A stretch of DNA of 64,000 bases. Source: Pseudomonas sp. ICMP22404. Its GTDB lineage: Bacteria > Pseudomonadota > Gammaproteobacteria > Pseudomonadales > Pseudomonadaceae. Below, piece after piece: positions 26,498 through 35,800 of the stretch (position 1 is the stretch's first letter; the number at the start of each line of letters is the position of its first letter). Under the pieces are notes generated by a model. That model did not search any database. It saw only the letters and a list, made by a program, of their open reading frames with translations, and was not told the DNA's origin. The DNA is taken from NCBI RefSeq assembly GCF_006227205.1, contig NZ_VCNG01000022.1:1-64000 (forward strand), read 5' to 3'. The position numbers and the translations under genes are program-made.

Positions 26498-28227
26498 TCG
26501 CGCTCTGGCCGCACTGGCTGCGCCCCGCTTTCGTGTTGCTGCTGCCCCTGCTGGGCTGGTTGCTCTGGCAACTGTGGCATCGGCAGAAACGGGTGGGCCG
26601 TTGGCAGATGATCCTGCCCCCGGCGTTCCATGCCGTGCTACTCAGTGGCGGCAGCGGCCGGGAAAGCCGACTGCCCTGGATCGCTCTGGGCCTGGGTTGG
26701 TTGCTGATGGTGCTGGCATTGCTGGGGCCAAGCTGGGCGCGGGTCGAACAGACCAGCCAGAAACCCGCCGACCCGCTGGTGGTGGTGCTGGAACTGACGC
26801 CGGAAATGCTCGCCACCGACGTTCCACCTACCCGCCTGGAGCAGTCTCGGCGCAAGCTGCTGGACCTGCTGCATAACCGCAGCGATGCGCAGACGGCGAT
26901 CATTGTCTATGCCGGCAGCGCCCATACCCTGGTGCCGCTGTCCGACGACCTGTCCACCAGCACCAACCTGCTCGAAGCCCTGGCGCCGTCGATCATGCCG
27001 CAAAGCGGCCATCGCGCTGACCTGGCGATCAACAAAGCCATGGCTCTGCTGGACCAGGGCGGGCTGGGCCATGGTCGGATCCTGTGGATCGGTTCGTCGT
27101 TGAACGAGCAGGAACGCCAAGGCATTCACCAGGTGCTCGATGGCTCCGCCACGCGCTTGTTGATGCTGGGCATCGGTACCCGGGAAGGCGCTCCGATAGC
27201 CCAGAGCGATGGCAGCTACCTGAAGGATGACCAAGGTGCGATCCTGCTGCCGCGCCTGGACAGCCCAAGCCTCAAATCCTTCGCCAACGAACTGGACGGC
27301 CGTTACCGCCCGGCACGCCTGGACGATAGCGACCTGAAAGGCCTTGGACTGCTGGCCGGCCCGCGCCATCTGCGCAGCGACGGCCAGACCCTGCGCCTGG
27401 ACACCTGGGCCGATCAGGGTTATTGGTTGCTCCTGCCACTGTTGCTGCTGGCCGCCTGTGCCGGGCGTCGAGGCTGGCTGTTCTGCTTGCCGCTGCTGTT
27501 CGCCTTGCCGCAGACCGGCCATGCCTTCGAATTCCAGGACCTGTGGTTACGCCCCGACCAGCAGGGCCAGCATCTGCTCAAACAGAAGCGCCCGGCCGAA
27601 GCCGCCGAGCACTTCGAAGACAGCCAGTGGCAAGGGGTCGCCCTGTACGAAGCCGGCGCCTATGGCGAGGCCGCCCGACGCTTTGCCGAAGGCAACGATG
27701 CCCGCGCGCATTACAATCGGGGTAACGCGTTGGCCAAGAGTGGCGAATTGGAGGCCGCGCTGGATGCGTATGAACAGGCCCTGGAGTTGCAACCGGACCT
27801 GCGCCCGGCGCAAACCAACAAAGCCCTGGTGGAAAGCCTGTTGAAGGAACAGACACCGCCACCGGATGAATCCAAGCCAGCCGAAAGCGAAGAGCCGGGC
27901 CCCGTCGAGCAATCGCCGAACGCCGGTACGCCATCCCAACCTTCGGAAACCGAATCGCCCGCTGCCGAGACAACCACGGCGCAGGATGAAACCCAGGCGC
28001 CCCACAAGCCTGCGGTGGGCGAACAGGACGTACCGGGCAGCGAGTTGCCCGACGAGCAGACCACCACCCCACCGTTGCGTCCCGCCGCCGGCCAGCGCAA
28101 CGAAGAAGAACAGCATCAAGCGCTGGAGCAATGGCTGCGCCAGATCCCGGATAATCCGGGCGAGCTGCTCAGGCGAAAATTCTGGTATGAACAGCAAAGC
28201 CATCAGGCCCAGGGAAAAACCCAATGA
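26494..28227 (+). CDS. VWA and TPR membrane protein, BatB/BatC-like fusion
   Basis: A 577-residue protein joining a VWA-like domain (about 75-290), a membrane region (about 308-345; YWLLLPLLLLAACAG) and TPR repeats (about 365-450; ARAHYNRGNALAKSGELEAALDAYEQALELQ). A low-complexity Pro/Glu/Thr-rich tail follows. The MIDAS position reads LVVVLELTPEM instead of the usual D-x-S-x-S, so metal binding is probably lost. It starts inside the stop of the previous gene (ATGA). Confidence 0.88.
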   Translation: MIALWPHWLRPAFVLLLPLLGWLLWQLWHRQKRVGRWQMILPPAFHAVLLSGGSGRESRLPWIALGLGWLLMVLALLGPSWARVEQTSQKPADPLVVVLELTPEMLATDVPPTRLEQSRRKLLDLLHNRSDAQTAIIVYAGSAHTLVPLSDDLSTSTNLLEALAPSIMPQSGHRADLAINKAMALLDQGGLGHGRILWIGSSLNEQERQGIHQVLDGSATRLLMLGIGTREGAPIAQSDGSYLKDDQGAILLPRLDSPSLKSFANELDGRYRPARLDDSDLKGLGLLAGPRHLRSDGQTLRLDTWADQGYWLLLPLLLLAACAGRRGWLFCLPLLFALPQTGHAFEFQDLWLRPDQQGQHLLKQKRPAEAAEHFEDSQWQGVALYEAGAYGEAARRFAEGNDARAHYNRGNALAKSGELEAALDAYEQALELQPDLRPAQTNKALVESLLKEQTPPPDESKPAESEEPGPVEQSPNAGTPSQPSETESPAAETTTAQDETQAPHKPAVGEQDVPGSELPDEQTTTPPLRPAAGQRNEEEQHQALEQWLRQIPDNPGELLRRKFWYEQQSHQAQGKTQ

Positions 28228-29861
28228 TTCGCTTCACCGCCCAGTTCCTTGTCTTGCTGTTCTGGATCGGCGCCGCCCAGGCAGCGCAGTTGACGGCCAG
28301 CGTGGATCGCAGCCGCCTGAACTCCGGGGAAACGGTAGAGCTGACCCTGGAATCCACCGATGCCACGCTGTTCGGCAAGCCTGACCTGAGCCCGCTGCAG
28401 TCGCTGTTCGATGTGCGCGGCACCCGCCAGGTCAACCAGTTGACCACCCTGGACGGCGAAAACCGCGCAACCACGCGCTGGATCGTGACCCTGTTGCCAC
28501 GCCAGAGCGGCACCGTGGTGATTCCCGCCGTGCATCTGGGCGAAGTGTCCAGCCAGCCGATCACCCTGCAAGTGATCGAAAGCGAGACCCGCAACGCGGC
28601 CGGAACCCTGGCACCGATATTCATCGAGGCCAGCCTCGACCAGAGTCACGTGTATGTACAGGCCCAGGCGATCCTGACCCTGCGCATCTACCATTCGGTG
28701 TCGCTGTACGACGACAGCAGCCTGACGCCCTTGCACATTCCCGATGCACGCGCCGAACAGTTGGGCGAGTCCCGCACCTATGAAAAAGTCATCAACGACG
28801 TGCGCCACGGCGTGATCGAACTGCGTTACGGCATCTATCCGCAACGCAGCGGCGAACTGACGATCCCGGCCCAGACGTTCAGCGCCACCCTGGTCGAGCC
28901 CGTGACCCAGGACTCGGCGCCGTCGGGGCCGAAGCCCGGCCAGTTGATGCGCGTCAGCTCGACACAACTGCGGCTGACCGTCGACCCCAAGCCGGCCAGC
29001 TACCCGGCCAATGTGCCATGGCTGCCGGCGCGCAGCCTGTCCTTGAGCGAGAGCTGGAGCCCGGAGCCGACCCACAGCCAGGTCGGTGATTCCCTGACCC
29101 GCAGCCTGACCCTTGAAGCCGAAGGCCTGGCCAGCGCCCAACTCCCCCCCCTGCCGGCCACGGAAATCAACGGCCTGCGGCGCTATCCCGACCAGCCGGT
29201 GCTGAGCAGCCGCAGCAGCGAACGCGGGCTGGTGGGCAGCCGTGAAGACCGCGAGGCATTGGTGCCGAACCGCAGCGGCACCATCGAGCTGCCGCCCGTT
29301 GAAGTGATCTGGTGGAACACCCTGGAAAATCACCTGGACCGCACCAGCCTCCCGGCGCGAACCCTGCAAGTGGCAAACAACCCGAGCCTGATGGTGGATA
29401 CACCAACGGGCACGCCGCAGATCGTGACCACTGTCGACAACGAAACCTTGTGGTACTGGCAACTGAGCTCGTTTCTCCTGGCCTGCACCACGCTGCTCGG
29501 CTTCGGTCTCTGGTGGCGCGCCCGCTCGCAGCCGGCGATCCTGCGCGCGGCCCAGGCCGGACCGAGCCCACGCACCCTGCTGGACGACCTCAAGCGTACC
29601 TGCCTGGCCAACGACCCCCACGCCACCCGCCAGGCACTCGACGCCTGGGCCCGCCAGCAGCCGGAAACCCTGGCCGACATGGCGGCGCGCTTCGTGCCGC
29701 TGTCCGACGCCCTGGATGGCCTCAACGGCGCACTCTACAGCGAGACCGGCCAGCACTGGCAAGGCGAAGACCTGTGGCGCGCCATTCGGGCCATTCCCGC
29801 CGCCGAGCGCTCCCAGGACCCATTGGGTGACAGTGGGTTGCCACCGCTCTACCCGAAATAA
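28224..29861 (+). CDS. BatD-like oxygen-tolerance family protein
   Basis: A 545-residue periplasmic protein anchored at the C-terminus. Signal peptide about 1-20 (cut near AQA), then repeated Ig-like beta domains beginning LTASVDRSRLNSGETVELTLES, characteristic of BatD. One membrane helix (about 412-431; SSFLLACTTLLGFGLWW) precedes a cytoplasmic tail. It is the last gene of the operon, overlapping the previous one by ATGA, and ends at a family B repeat. Confidence 0.9.
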   Translation: MIRFTAQFLVLLFWIGAAQAAQLTASVDRSRLNSGETVELTLESTDATLFGKPDLSPLQSLFDVRGTRQVNQLTTLDGENRATTRWIVTLLPRQSGTVVIPAVHLGEVSSQPITLQVIESETRNAAGTLAPIFIEASLDQSHVYVQAQAILTLRIYHSVSLYDDSSLTPLHIPDARAEQLGESRTYEKVINDVRHGVIELRYGIYPQRSGELTIPAQTFSATLVEPVTQDSAPSGPKPGQLMRVSSTQLRLTVDPKPASYPANVPWLPARSLSLSESWSPEPTHSQVGDSLTRSLTLEAEGLASAQLPPLPATEINGLRRYPDQPVLSSRSSERGLVGSREDREALVPNRSGTIELPPVEVIWWNTLENHLDRTSLPARTLQVANNPSLMVDTPTGTPQIVTTVDNETLWYWQLSSFLLACTTLLGFGLWWRARSQPAILRAAQAGPSPRTLLDDLKRTCLANDPHATRQALDAWARQQPETLADMAARFVPLSDALDGLNGALYSETGQHWQGEDLWRAIRAIPAAERSQDPLGDSGLPPLYPK

Positions 29862-29872
29862 TCACCGGCCCT

Positions 29873-30002
29873 TGTGGCGAGGGGATTTATCCCCGCTGGG
29901 CTGCGAAGCGGCCCTAAATACTTACGCCTGGATGTACCAGACAGATTGAGTCGCCTGTTCTGGGGCTGCTTTGCAGCCCAGCGGGGATAAATCCCCTCGC
30001 CA
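29873..30002. repeat. Inverted-repeat element, family B
   Basis: TGTGGCGAGGGGATTTATCC at the left and GGGGATAAATCCCCTCGCCA at the right, with an inner pair GCTGGGCTGCGAAGC / GGGCTGCTTTGCAGCCC. It separates the MoxR operon from sbcD. Confidence 0.85.
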
Positions 30003-30086
30003 CAGGATCGGTTCTTCCCAGTAAACTCTGTACTTTTCCAGCCGCCGTCTTCACCCGCGGCCATCACCTGTTTTCTGGAGTTTGCC

Positions 30087-31331
30087 TTGCGTCTGTTCCA
30101 CACCTCCGACTGGCACCTGGGGCAAAGCCTGCATGGCCAGGAGCGCGATTTCGAACACGCGTGCTTCCTCGAATGGCTGCTGCGCCAGTTGGCCAGCGAA
30201 AAGCCCGATGTCCTGCTGATCGCCGGCGATATCTTCGACACGGTCAACCCGCCGGTCAAAGCCCAGGAGCGGCTGTACGACTTCATCGTCAGCGCCCATG
30301 AACAGCACCCCGACCTGACCATCGTGATGATCGCCGGCAACCACGATTCCGGCTCGAGGATCGAGCTGCCCGCGCCACTGATGCGACGGCTGCGTACCCA
30401 CGCCCTCGGCCGGGTGTTGTGGCTGGACGACGGGCAACTGGACGTCGAACGCCTGCTGCTGCCCTTGCCCGATGCCAAGGGCAAGATCAAGGCGTGGTGC
30501 CTCGCCCTGCCGTTTCTGCGCCCCGCCGAAGTGACCGGCGCGCAACTGGGCGACGACTATCTGCGGGGCATCGGCCAGGTCCACGAATGGCTGATCGCCG
30601 CCGCCAACGGCAAGCGCAAGAAGGGCCAGGCGCTGATCGCCGTCAGCCATGCGCACATGGCCGGCGGTTCGGTGTCCGAAGACTCGGAGCGCAGCCTGAT
30701 CATCGGCAATGCCGAAGCCCTGCCCGCCAGTCTCTTCGGTCCGAGCATCAGCTACGTCGCCCTCGGCCACCTGCACAAGCCGCAGAAGGTCAACGGCGAG
30801 GAACGCATCCGCTACAGCGGCTCGCCGATTCCGCTGTCGTTCTCGGAAATCGGCTACCCGCATCAGATCCTCGACGTCACCCTGGACGGCGACACCCTGG
30901 TCAAGGTCGAGCCGCGACTGATTCCCCGGGCCGTCAACCTGCAACGCCTGGGCCCGGCACCACTGGCCGAGATCCTCGGGCAACTCAAGGACCTGCCGGA
31001 CGTCGACCTGCTGGCCGACGTCCAGCGGCAACCCTGGCTGGAAGTCCGGGTGCGCCTCGACGAACCCCAGCCGGACCTGCGCAATCAGGTGGAAACCGCG
31101 CTGCAAGGCAAGGCGGTGCGGCTGGTGCGGATCGCCGCCGAATACGCGGGCCACGGCAGTGCTGCGAGTGCCGATGACGACGCGGCCTTGATCGAGCTGG
31201 ATCAACTGAGCCCACAGGAACTGTTCAGCCGGGCCTGGCAGGACACCTATGGCGACGAAGTGGATGAGCAGACCCTCAAGGATTTTGCCGTGCTGCTGCA
31301 AGACGTCCAGATGGAGAGCGAGCAACCATGA
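30087..31331 (+). CDS. sbcD: Exonuclease subunit SbcD
   Basis: A 414-residue Mre11-type phosphoesterase, the nuclease of the SbcCD complex that cuts DNA hairpins and processes double-strand ends. Metal-site motifs: HTSDWHLGQ (D8, H10), IAGDIFD (D48), MIAGNHDS (N85, H86), SHAHMAGG and LGHLHKPQ. The start is TTG at 30087 with CTGGAG six bases upstream; the protein begins MRLFHTSDWH, exactly as the family does, so TTG is well supported. It overlaps sbcC by ATGA. Confidence 0.95.
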   Translation: MRLFHTSDWHLGQSLHGQERDFEHACFLEWLLRQLASEKPDVLLIAGDIFDTVNPPVKAQERLYDFIVSAHEQHPDLTIVMIAGNHDSGSRIELPAPLMRRLRTHALGRVLWLDDGQLDVERLLLPLPDAKGKIKAWCLALPFLRPAEVTGAQLGDDYLRGIGQVHEWLIAAANGKRKKGQALIAVSHAHMAGGSVSEDSERSLIIGNAEALPASLFGPSISYVALGHLHKPQKVNGEERIRYSGSPIPLSFSEIGYPHQILDVTLDGDTLVKVEPRLIPRAVNLQRLGPAPLAEILGQLKDLPDVDLLADVQRQPWLEVRVRLDEPQPDLRNQVETALQGKAVRLVRIAAEYAGHGSAASADDDAALIELDQLSPQELFSRAWQDTYGDEVDEQTLKDFAVLLQDVQMESEQP

Positions 31332-34300
31332 AGATCCTCGCGATCCGCCTCAAGAACCTCGCCTCCCTGGCCGGTCCTTTCGACATCGACTTCACCGCCG
31401 AGCCCCTGGCCAGCGCCGGCCTGTTCGCCATCACCGGCCCCACTGGCGCCGGCAAAAGCACCTTGCTCGATGCCCTGTGCCTGGCGTTGTTCGGTGCCGT
31501 GCCGCGCCTGAACAACACCGGGCGCGATGCCAAGGTGCCGGACGCCGACGGTGAAATCGCCACCGGTGACCCCCGCACGTTGTTGCGCCGCGGCACCGGC
31601 GATGGTTACGCGGAAGTGGATTTCCGCGGCATAGACGGGCGCCGTTATCGCGCCCGCTGGGAAGCCAATCGCGCCCGGGAAAAGGCCGGTGGCAAGTTAC
31701 AGGCCAGTCGCCAGAGCCTGCGGGACCTGGACAACGACCAGTTGTTGGCGAGTCAGAAAGGCGAGTACAAGGCTCAGCTCGAAGCTGCGTTGGGCCTGAA
31801 CTTCGAACAGTTCACCCGCGCCGTGTTATTGGCCCAGAGTGAGTTCAGCGCATTCCTCAAGGCCGACGACAACGACCGCAGCGAACTGCTGGAAAAACTC
31901 ACCGACACCGCTCTGTATACCCGCCTCGGCCGCCGCGCATTCGACAAGGCCAAGCAGGCCAAGGAAAGCCACAAGCAGTTGCAGGACCAGGCCACCGGCG
32001 TCACGCCGCTGTCCCCCGAGGCCCGGGCCGAGTTGGACGCGCGCTTCGACGAAGCCCAGCAACAGCTCAAGACCCAACAGGCACAACTCAAGCAACTGGA
32101 GTTGCAACACACCTGGCTCAAGGACCTGCGACAGTTGCAGGAAGAGCACGCCAGCGCCGCCGAACAACTGCAGCAAGCCGAGGCCGACTGGAACGCCCTG
32201 GCGGACGAGCGCCTGAAGCTGACCCGTCTGGAGCAACTGGCTCCCCAGCGTCATCAGTTCATTCGCCAGTCGGAACTGACCCGGCTCCTGGCGCCGCTGA
32301 CGATCCAGATCCAACAGCTCGACCAGCAGCAGATCGACCTGAATGAACAGCAGGCGCAACTGGAAAAATGCCTGGCCGCAGCACAACAGGCGCTGGCCGC
32401 AGCCCGTCAACAAAGCACGGACAACGCGCCGTTGCTGCGCCAGGCCTTTGAGGAACAGAACACCCTCGCCCGCCTGATCAAGGAGGCCAATCAGGCCGCC
32501 GAGCGCCAGACGCAGGCACAACTGGCCTGCACGGATGGCCAGCGTACGATCGACACCCTGCTCGAACAGCAAAACCAAGTGGCCGCGCGCTTGCAACGCA
32601 TCGCCGGCGAGCTTGAGCAGAGCACCCACCTCGCGCCACTGAGCGATGCCTGGAACGCCTACCGTGATCGCCTCCAACAGTTGATGCTGATCGGCAATCG
32701 CCTGAACAAGGGCCAGGCCGAACTCGCTGCGCTGGAACACAATGCCACCCGCGCCGCCGAGGAACTGGTGGCCCGTCGGCAAGAGCTCGAGGTGCTTTAC
32801 AAGGAAGCCGGCGCCGAACCCGAAGCCGTGGCCGAACAGATCCAACTGCTCGGCACTCTGCTGCAAGATAATCGCAAGCAACAACGGGCCTTCGAGGACC
32901 TCACGCGGTTGTGGTCCAGCCAGCAAGCGCTGGACAAACGTGGCGCCGAGCTTGAACAACGCCAACAGCAGGCGTTGCAAGAGCGCGACCGACTGGTGCG
33001 CGAAGGCGGCGAAGCCAAGGCCGAGCTGGCGGTTGCCGAACAGACCCTGACCGTGACCCGCGAACTGCTGGCGCGCCAACGACTGGCCCGTAGCGAAAGC
33101 GTCGAGCAATTGCGTGCACAGCTACAGGACGACCAGCCTTGCCCGGTGTGCGGCAGCGTCGAGCATCCCTATCATCAGCCTGAAGCACTGCTGCAAAGCC
33201 TCGGCCGCCACGATGAACACGAAGAGGCCAGCGCCCGCAAAACCGTCGACCTGCTCAATGAAAAAGTCATCGACCTACGTGCGCAGTACAGCGGTGTCAT
33301 GGCCCAGCTCAAGGAGCTGAAACAGCAACAGGAACAACTGGCAGCCCAGCAACAGGACCTGGCCCCCAGCCTGGAAGCCCATCCACTGTCCGCGCAACTG
33401 CTGGCGCAGGACGCTGTCAAGCGCGATGCCTGGCTGATCCAGCAAAACACCCAACTGCACCAGCGCATCACCCAGGACGAGCAGCGACAAACCGCCCTAA
33501 TGACCCTGCAGCAGGACGCAGCCCGCCTGACCCAGCACCTGCGCAATGCTGAAACGGCGAGCCAACAGGCGTCACTGCACTTGAGCAATCAGCAACAAGA
33601 ACTGGACCGGGATCGCCGACGCCTGGACGACGAACTGAGCCACTTCAGCAGCCTGTTGCCGGCCGACACCTTGCAAGCCCTGCGCACCGAGCCGGCCGCG
33701 ACATTCATGCAGCTCGACCAGCAGATTGCCCAGCGCCTGGAACAACTGGAACAGCAGCGCGACGAGCTCAGCGAACAGCTCCAGCGTCAGCAGACCCTGG
33801 AAAAGGAGCAGGACCGCCAACAGACTCGCGCCCAGCAACTGGAGTCGGCGCAACAACAACTCAAGGGCCTGACCGAACAACAACAGGCTTGCCAGCAGAC
33901 CCTCACGCAATTACTCGGCGAACACCGCAGCGCCGAACAGTGGCAGCAACAACTCGACCAGGCCCTGGAACAGGCGCGCACTGCCGAGGCAACGGCCAAT
34001 CAGCAATTGCACGAGTTACGCAACAGCCTGGTGCAACTGGCCGCCGAACTCAAAGCCCGACAAGAGCAGGCACAGTCCCTGGAAGCTGAACATCAGGCAC
34101 TGGCCGCCGGTATCGCCCAATGGCGCACTTCCCATCCCGAACTGGACGACGCCTCCCTTGAAGCTCTGCTCGCTCTCGATGAGCAACAGGTCGGCCAGTT
34201 GCGCCAGCGATTGCTCAATAGCGAAAAAGCCATCGAACAGGCCCGCGTACTGCTGACCGAACGGGAAAAGCGCCTGCAGAATCATCAGGCCCAGCACAAC

Positions 34301-34969
34301 GGCAACCTGTCGCCCGAACAACTGACCAAGGCCCTCACCCAACTGCAACAGCAATTTTCCGCCAGCGAACAACGCTGTGCCGAACTGCGCGCCGAACAGG
34401 CTGAAGACCAACGCCGGCAAAGCGCCAACCAGGCTCTGGCCCTGCAAATCGAGCAGGCCTATGCCGAGTACCAACGCTGGGCCCGGTTGGATGCACTGAT
34501 CGGTTCGGCCACCGGCGATCGCTTCCGCAAATTGGCCCAGGCCTACAACCTCGACTTGCTGGTGCACCACGCGAACGTCCAGTTGCGGCAACTGGTGCGG
34601 CGCTACCGGCTCAAGCGCGGCGGCAGCATGCTCGGGCTCCTGGTGCTGGATACGGAAATGGGCGATGAACTGCGTTCGGTGCATTCCTTGTCAGGGGGTG
34701 AAACCTTCCTGGTTTCGCTCGCCCTGGCGCTGGGCCTGGCCTCAATGGCGTCCAGTACCCTGAGGATCGAGTCGCTGTTCATCGACGAGGGCTTTGGCAG
34801 CCTCGACCCCGAGTCCCTGCAACTGGCGATGGACGCCCTCGACGGCTTGCAGGCCCAGGGCCGCAAGGTCGCGGTGATCTCCCATGTGCAGGAAATGCAC
34901 GAACGGATCCCGGTGCAGATTCGGGTCCAGCGTCAGGGGAATGGGTTGAGTACGGTGGAGGTGAAATGA
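31328..34969 (+). CDS. sbcC: Exonuclease subunit SbcC
   Basis: A 1,213-residue SMC-like ATPase. Walker A GPTGAGKS (37-44) and Q-loop region follow the N-terminal lobe. Very long Gln/Glu/Leu-rich coiled coils (about 190-1060) are broken by the zinc hook CPVCGSVEHP (Cys at about 605). The C-terminal lobe has signature LSGGETFLVSLALALGLA (about 1121) and Walker B LFIDEGFGSLD. It partners SbcD and is in the same operon. A genome full of long palindromic REPINs is a natural substrate load for this hairpin nuclease, though that link is inference. Confidence 0.95.
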   Translation: MKILAIRLKNLASLAGPFDIDFTAEPLASAGLFAITGPTGAGKSTLLDALCLALFGAVPRLNNTGRDAKVPDADGEIATGDPRTLLRRGTGDGYAEVDFRGIDGRRYRARWEANRAREKAGGKLQASRQSLRDLDNDQLLASQKGEYKAQLEAALGLNFEQFTRAVLLAQSEFSAFLKADDNDRSELLEKLTDTALYTRLGRRAFDKAKQAKESHKQLQDQATGVTPLSPEARAELDARFDEAQQQLKTQQAQLKQLELQHTWLKDLRQLQEEHASAAEQLQQAEADWNALADERLKLTRLEQLAPQRHQFIRQSELTRLLAPLTIQIQQLDQQQIDLNEQQAQLEKCLAAAQQALAAARQQSTDNAPLLRQAFEEQNTLARLIKEANQAAERQTQAQLACTDGQRTIDTLLEQQNQVAARLQRIAGELEQSTHLAPLSDAWNAYRDRLQQLMLIGNRLNKGQAELAALEHNATRAAEELVARRQELEVLYKEAGAEPEAVAEQIQLLGTLLQDNRKQQRAFEDLTRLWSSQQALDKRGAELEQRQQQALQERDRLVREGGEAKAELAVAEQTLTVTRELLARQRLARSESVEQLRAQLQDDQPCPVCGSVEHPYHQPEALLQSLGRHDEHEEASARKTVDLLNEKVIDLRAQYSGVMAQLKELKQQQEQLAAQQQDLAPSLEAHPLSAQLLAQDAVKRDAWLIQQNTQLHQRITQDEQRQTALMTLQQDAARLTQHLRNAETASQQASLHLSNQQQELDRDRRRLDDELSHFSSLLPADTLQALRTEPAATFMQLDQQIAQRLEQLEQQRDELSEQLQRQQTLEKEQDRQQTRAQQLESAQQQLKGLTEQQQACQQTLTQLLGEHRSAEQWQQQLDQALEQARTAEATANQQLHELRNSLVQLAAELKARQEQAQSLEAEHQALAAGIAQWRTSHPELDDASLEALLALDEQQVGQLRQRLLNSEKAIEQARVLLTEREKRLQNHQAQHNGNLSPEQLTKALTQLQQQFSASEQRCAELRAEQAEDQRRQSANQALALQIEQAYAEYQRWARLDALIGSATGDRFRKLAQAYNLDLLVHHANVQLRQLVRRYRLKRGGSMLGLLVLDTEMGDELRSVHSLSGGETFLVSLALALGLASMASSTLRIESLFIDEGFGSLDPESLQLAMDALDGLQAQGRKVAVISHVQEMHERIPVQIRVQRQGNGLSTVEVK

Positions 34970-35002
34970 AACAAGTGATCTCTGCAGGAGCAAGGTTTGC
35001 TC

Positions 35003-35132
35003 TAACGCCAGTCAGTTAACGATCAGACGACGCAAAACCTGTGGGAGCGAAGCTTGCTCGCGATAGCGGTGGGCCAGTCAATATTGTGGCTGGCAGACTT
35101 ACCGCAATCGCGAGCAAGCTTTGCTCCCACAG
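35003..35132. repeat. REPIN with left arm of the compound element
   Basis: The left arm TAACGCCAGTCAGTTAACGA (35003) matches the arms at 0.37, 18.2 and 22.6 kb. A REPIN follows (35039-35132), and the right arm is absent. A half REP lies just outside to the left (about 34985-35001), as at the 0.37-kb copy. Confidence 0.82.
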
Positions 35133-35155
35133 GGGTCGGTGGTTTGCTGACCCGA

Positions 35156-35281
35156 TCAGTCTTGAAGCAAACTCAGCAGTCGCTCACGCGCCGCTTCCGG
35201 CTCGTCGGGGACCGGCTGGGCAGCCGAGACGATCGGGGTGGAATAGAGAAACAGCAGCATCATCGCCAGACGCATCGCCAT
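35156..35281 (-). CDS. 41-residue small secreted or membrane peptide
   Basis: An open frame on the minus strand of 41 codons: MAMRLAMMLLFLYSTPIVSA then a charged tail rich in Pro, Glu and Arg ending LLSLLQD. The first 20 residues form a signal peptide or anchor (possible cut after VSA or SAA). The ATG at 35281 has TAAGGA eight bases upstream. The clean signal-like start with good translation signal supports a real gene. I recognise no family. It lies between sbcC (convergent) and the next small gene, in the same direction as the latter. Confidence 0.6.
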   Translation of the reverse strand: MAMRLAMMLLFLYSTPIVSAAQPVPDEPEAARERLLSLLQD

Positions 35282-35397
35282 GGTGTCGATCCTTATGGAA
35301 GAAAGGAGTCAATTTTTCAGCGTCAAATTTAAACACATGGCTATGTGATATTACAGTGGGATTTTCAGAACACGCTGAAGCGCCTGATGAAAATGAC

Positions 35398-35448
35398 GAA
35401 GCCTGCGATCTTTTCTCTCCCTGTCGAGACGAAAAGATCGCAGGCTTC
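35398..35448. terminator. Long perfect stem-loop between the two small peptide genes
   Basis: GAAGCCTGCGATCTTTTC (35398-35415) and its exact complement (35431-35448) give an 18-bp perfect stem with a 15-base loop. On the minus strand it follows the 59-residue gene by 16 bp. The Ts lie inside the stem, so it may be a terminator or another small repeat type. Confidence 0.6.
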
Positions 35449-35464
35449 AGTCGTTCCGGCGCGC

Positions 35465-35644
35465 TCAGTGCTGGGTCTTGTGATCCAGAGCGGCGTAGAA
35501 GTTGGCGCTCTGTTGCAGGTATTTCTCGGTGTAGCTCTGGGTACGATTCTTCTTGTCGCTGATCTCGATGCTGGCATTGGCCGGCAGTGCCACGGTGGCA
35601 GAGATGGCGGAAGCGGCGATAATGGAGAAGAGGTTCAGGTTCAT
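35465..35644 (-). CDS. 59-residue small secreted protein
   Basis: Begins MNLNLFSIIAASAISATVAL, a signal peptide cut after ANA (about residue 24). The mature part of about 35 residues is polar (SIEISDKKNRTQSYTEKYLQ) and ends ALDHKTQH. The ATG at 35644 has CCGAGGAAT upstream. A longer frame starting at 35698 is not needed. I do not know the family; comparable tiny exported proteins are frequent in Pseudomonas. A strong stem-loop follows it. Confidence 0.7.
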   Translation of the reverse strand: MNLNLFSIIAASAISATVALPANASIEISDKKNRTQSYTEKYLQQSANFYAALDHKTQH

Positions 35645-35772
35645 GGCGGTATTCCTCGGATTCAGTTGGCTGGCTTGCCCGGTTGGGCCGTGAAGCAAAC
35701 TTACGCGCCGAGGCGTCTCGTCTAGAAATGCTTTGCAATGCTAGCGAATATCACTCCCGTTGATATAAACGC

Positions 35773-35797
35773 GCAGGCCCCGAAAAACGGGGCCTGC
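35773..35797. terminator. Intrinsic terminator downstream of the lactonase gene
   Basis: GCAGGCCCC and GGGGCCTGC form a 9-bp GC stem around CGAAAAA, just after the minus-strand lactonase stop (35801). There is no long T run, but position and stability fit a terminator. Confidence 0.75.
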
Positions 35798-35800
35798 GAC

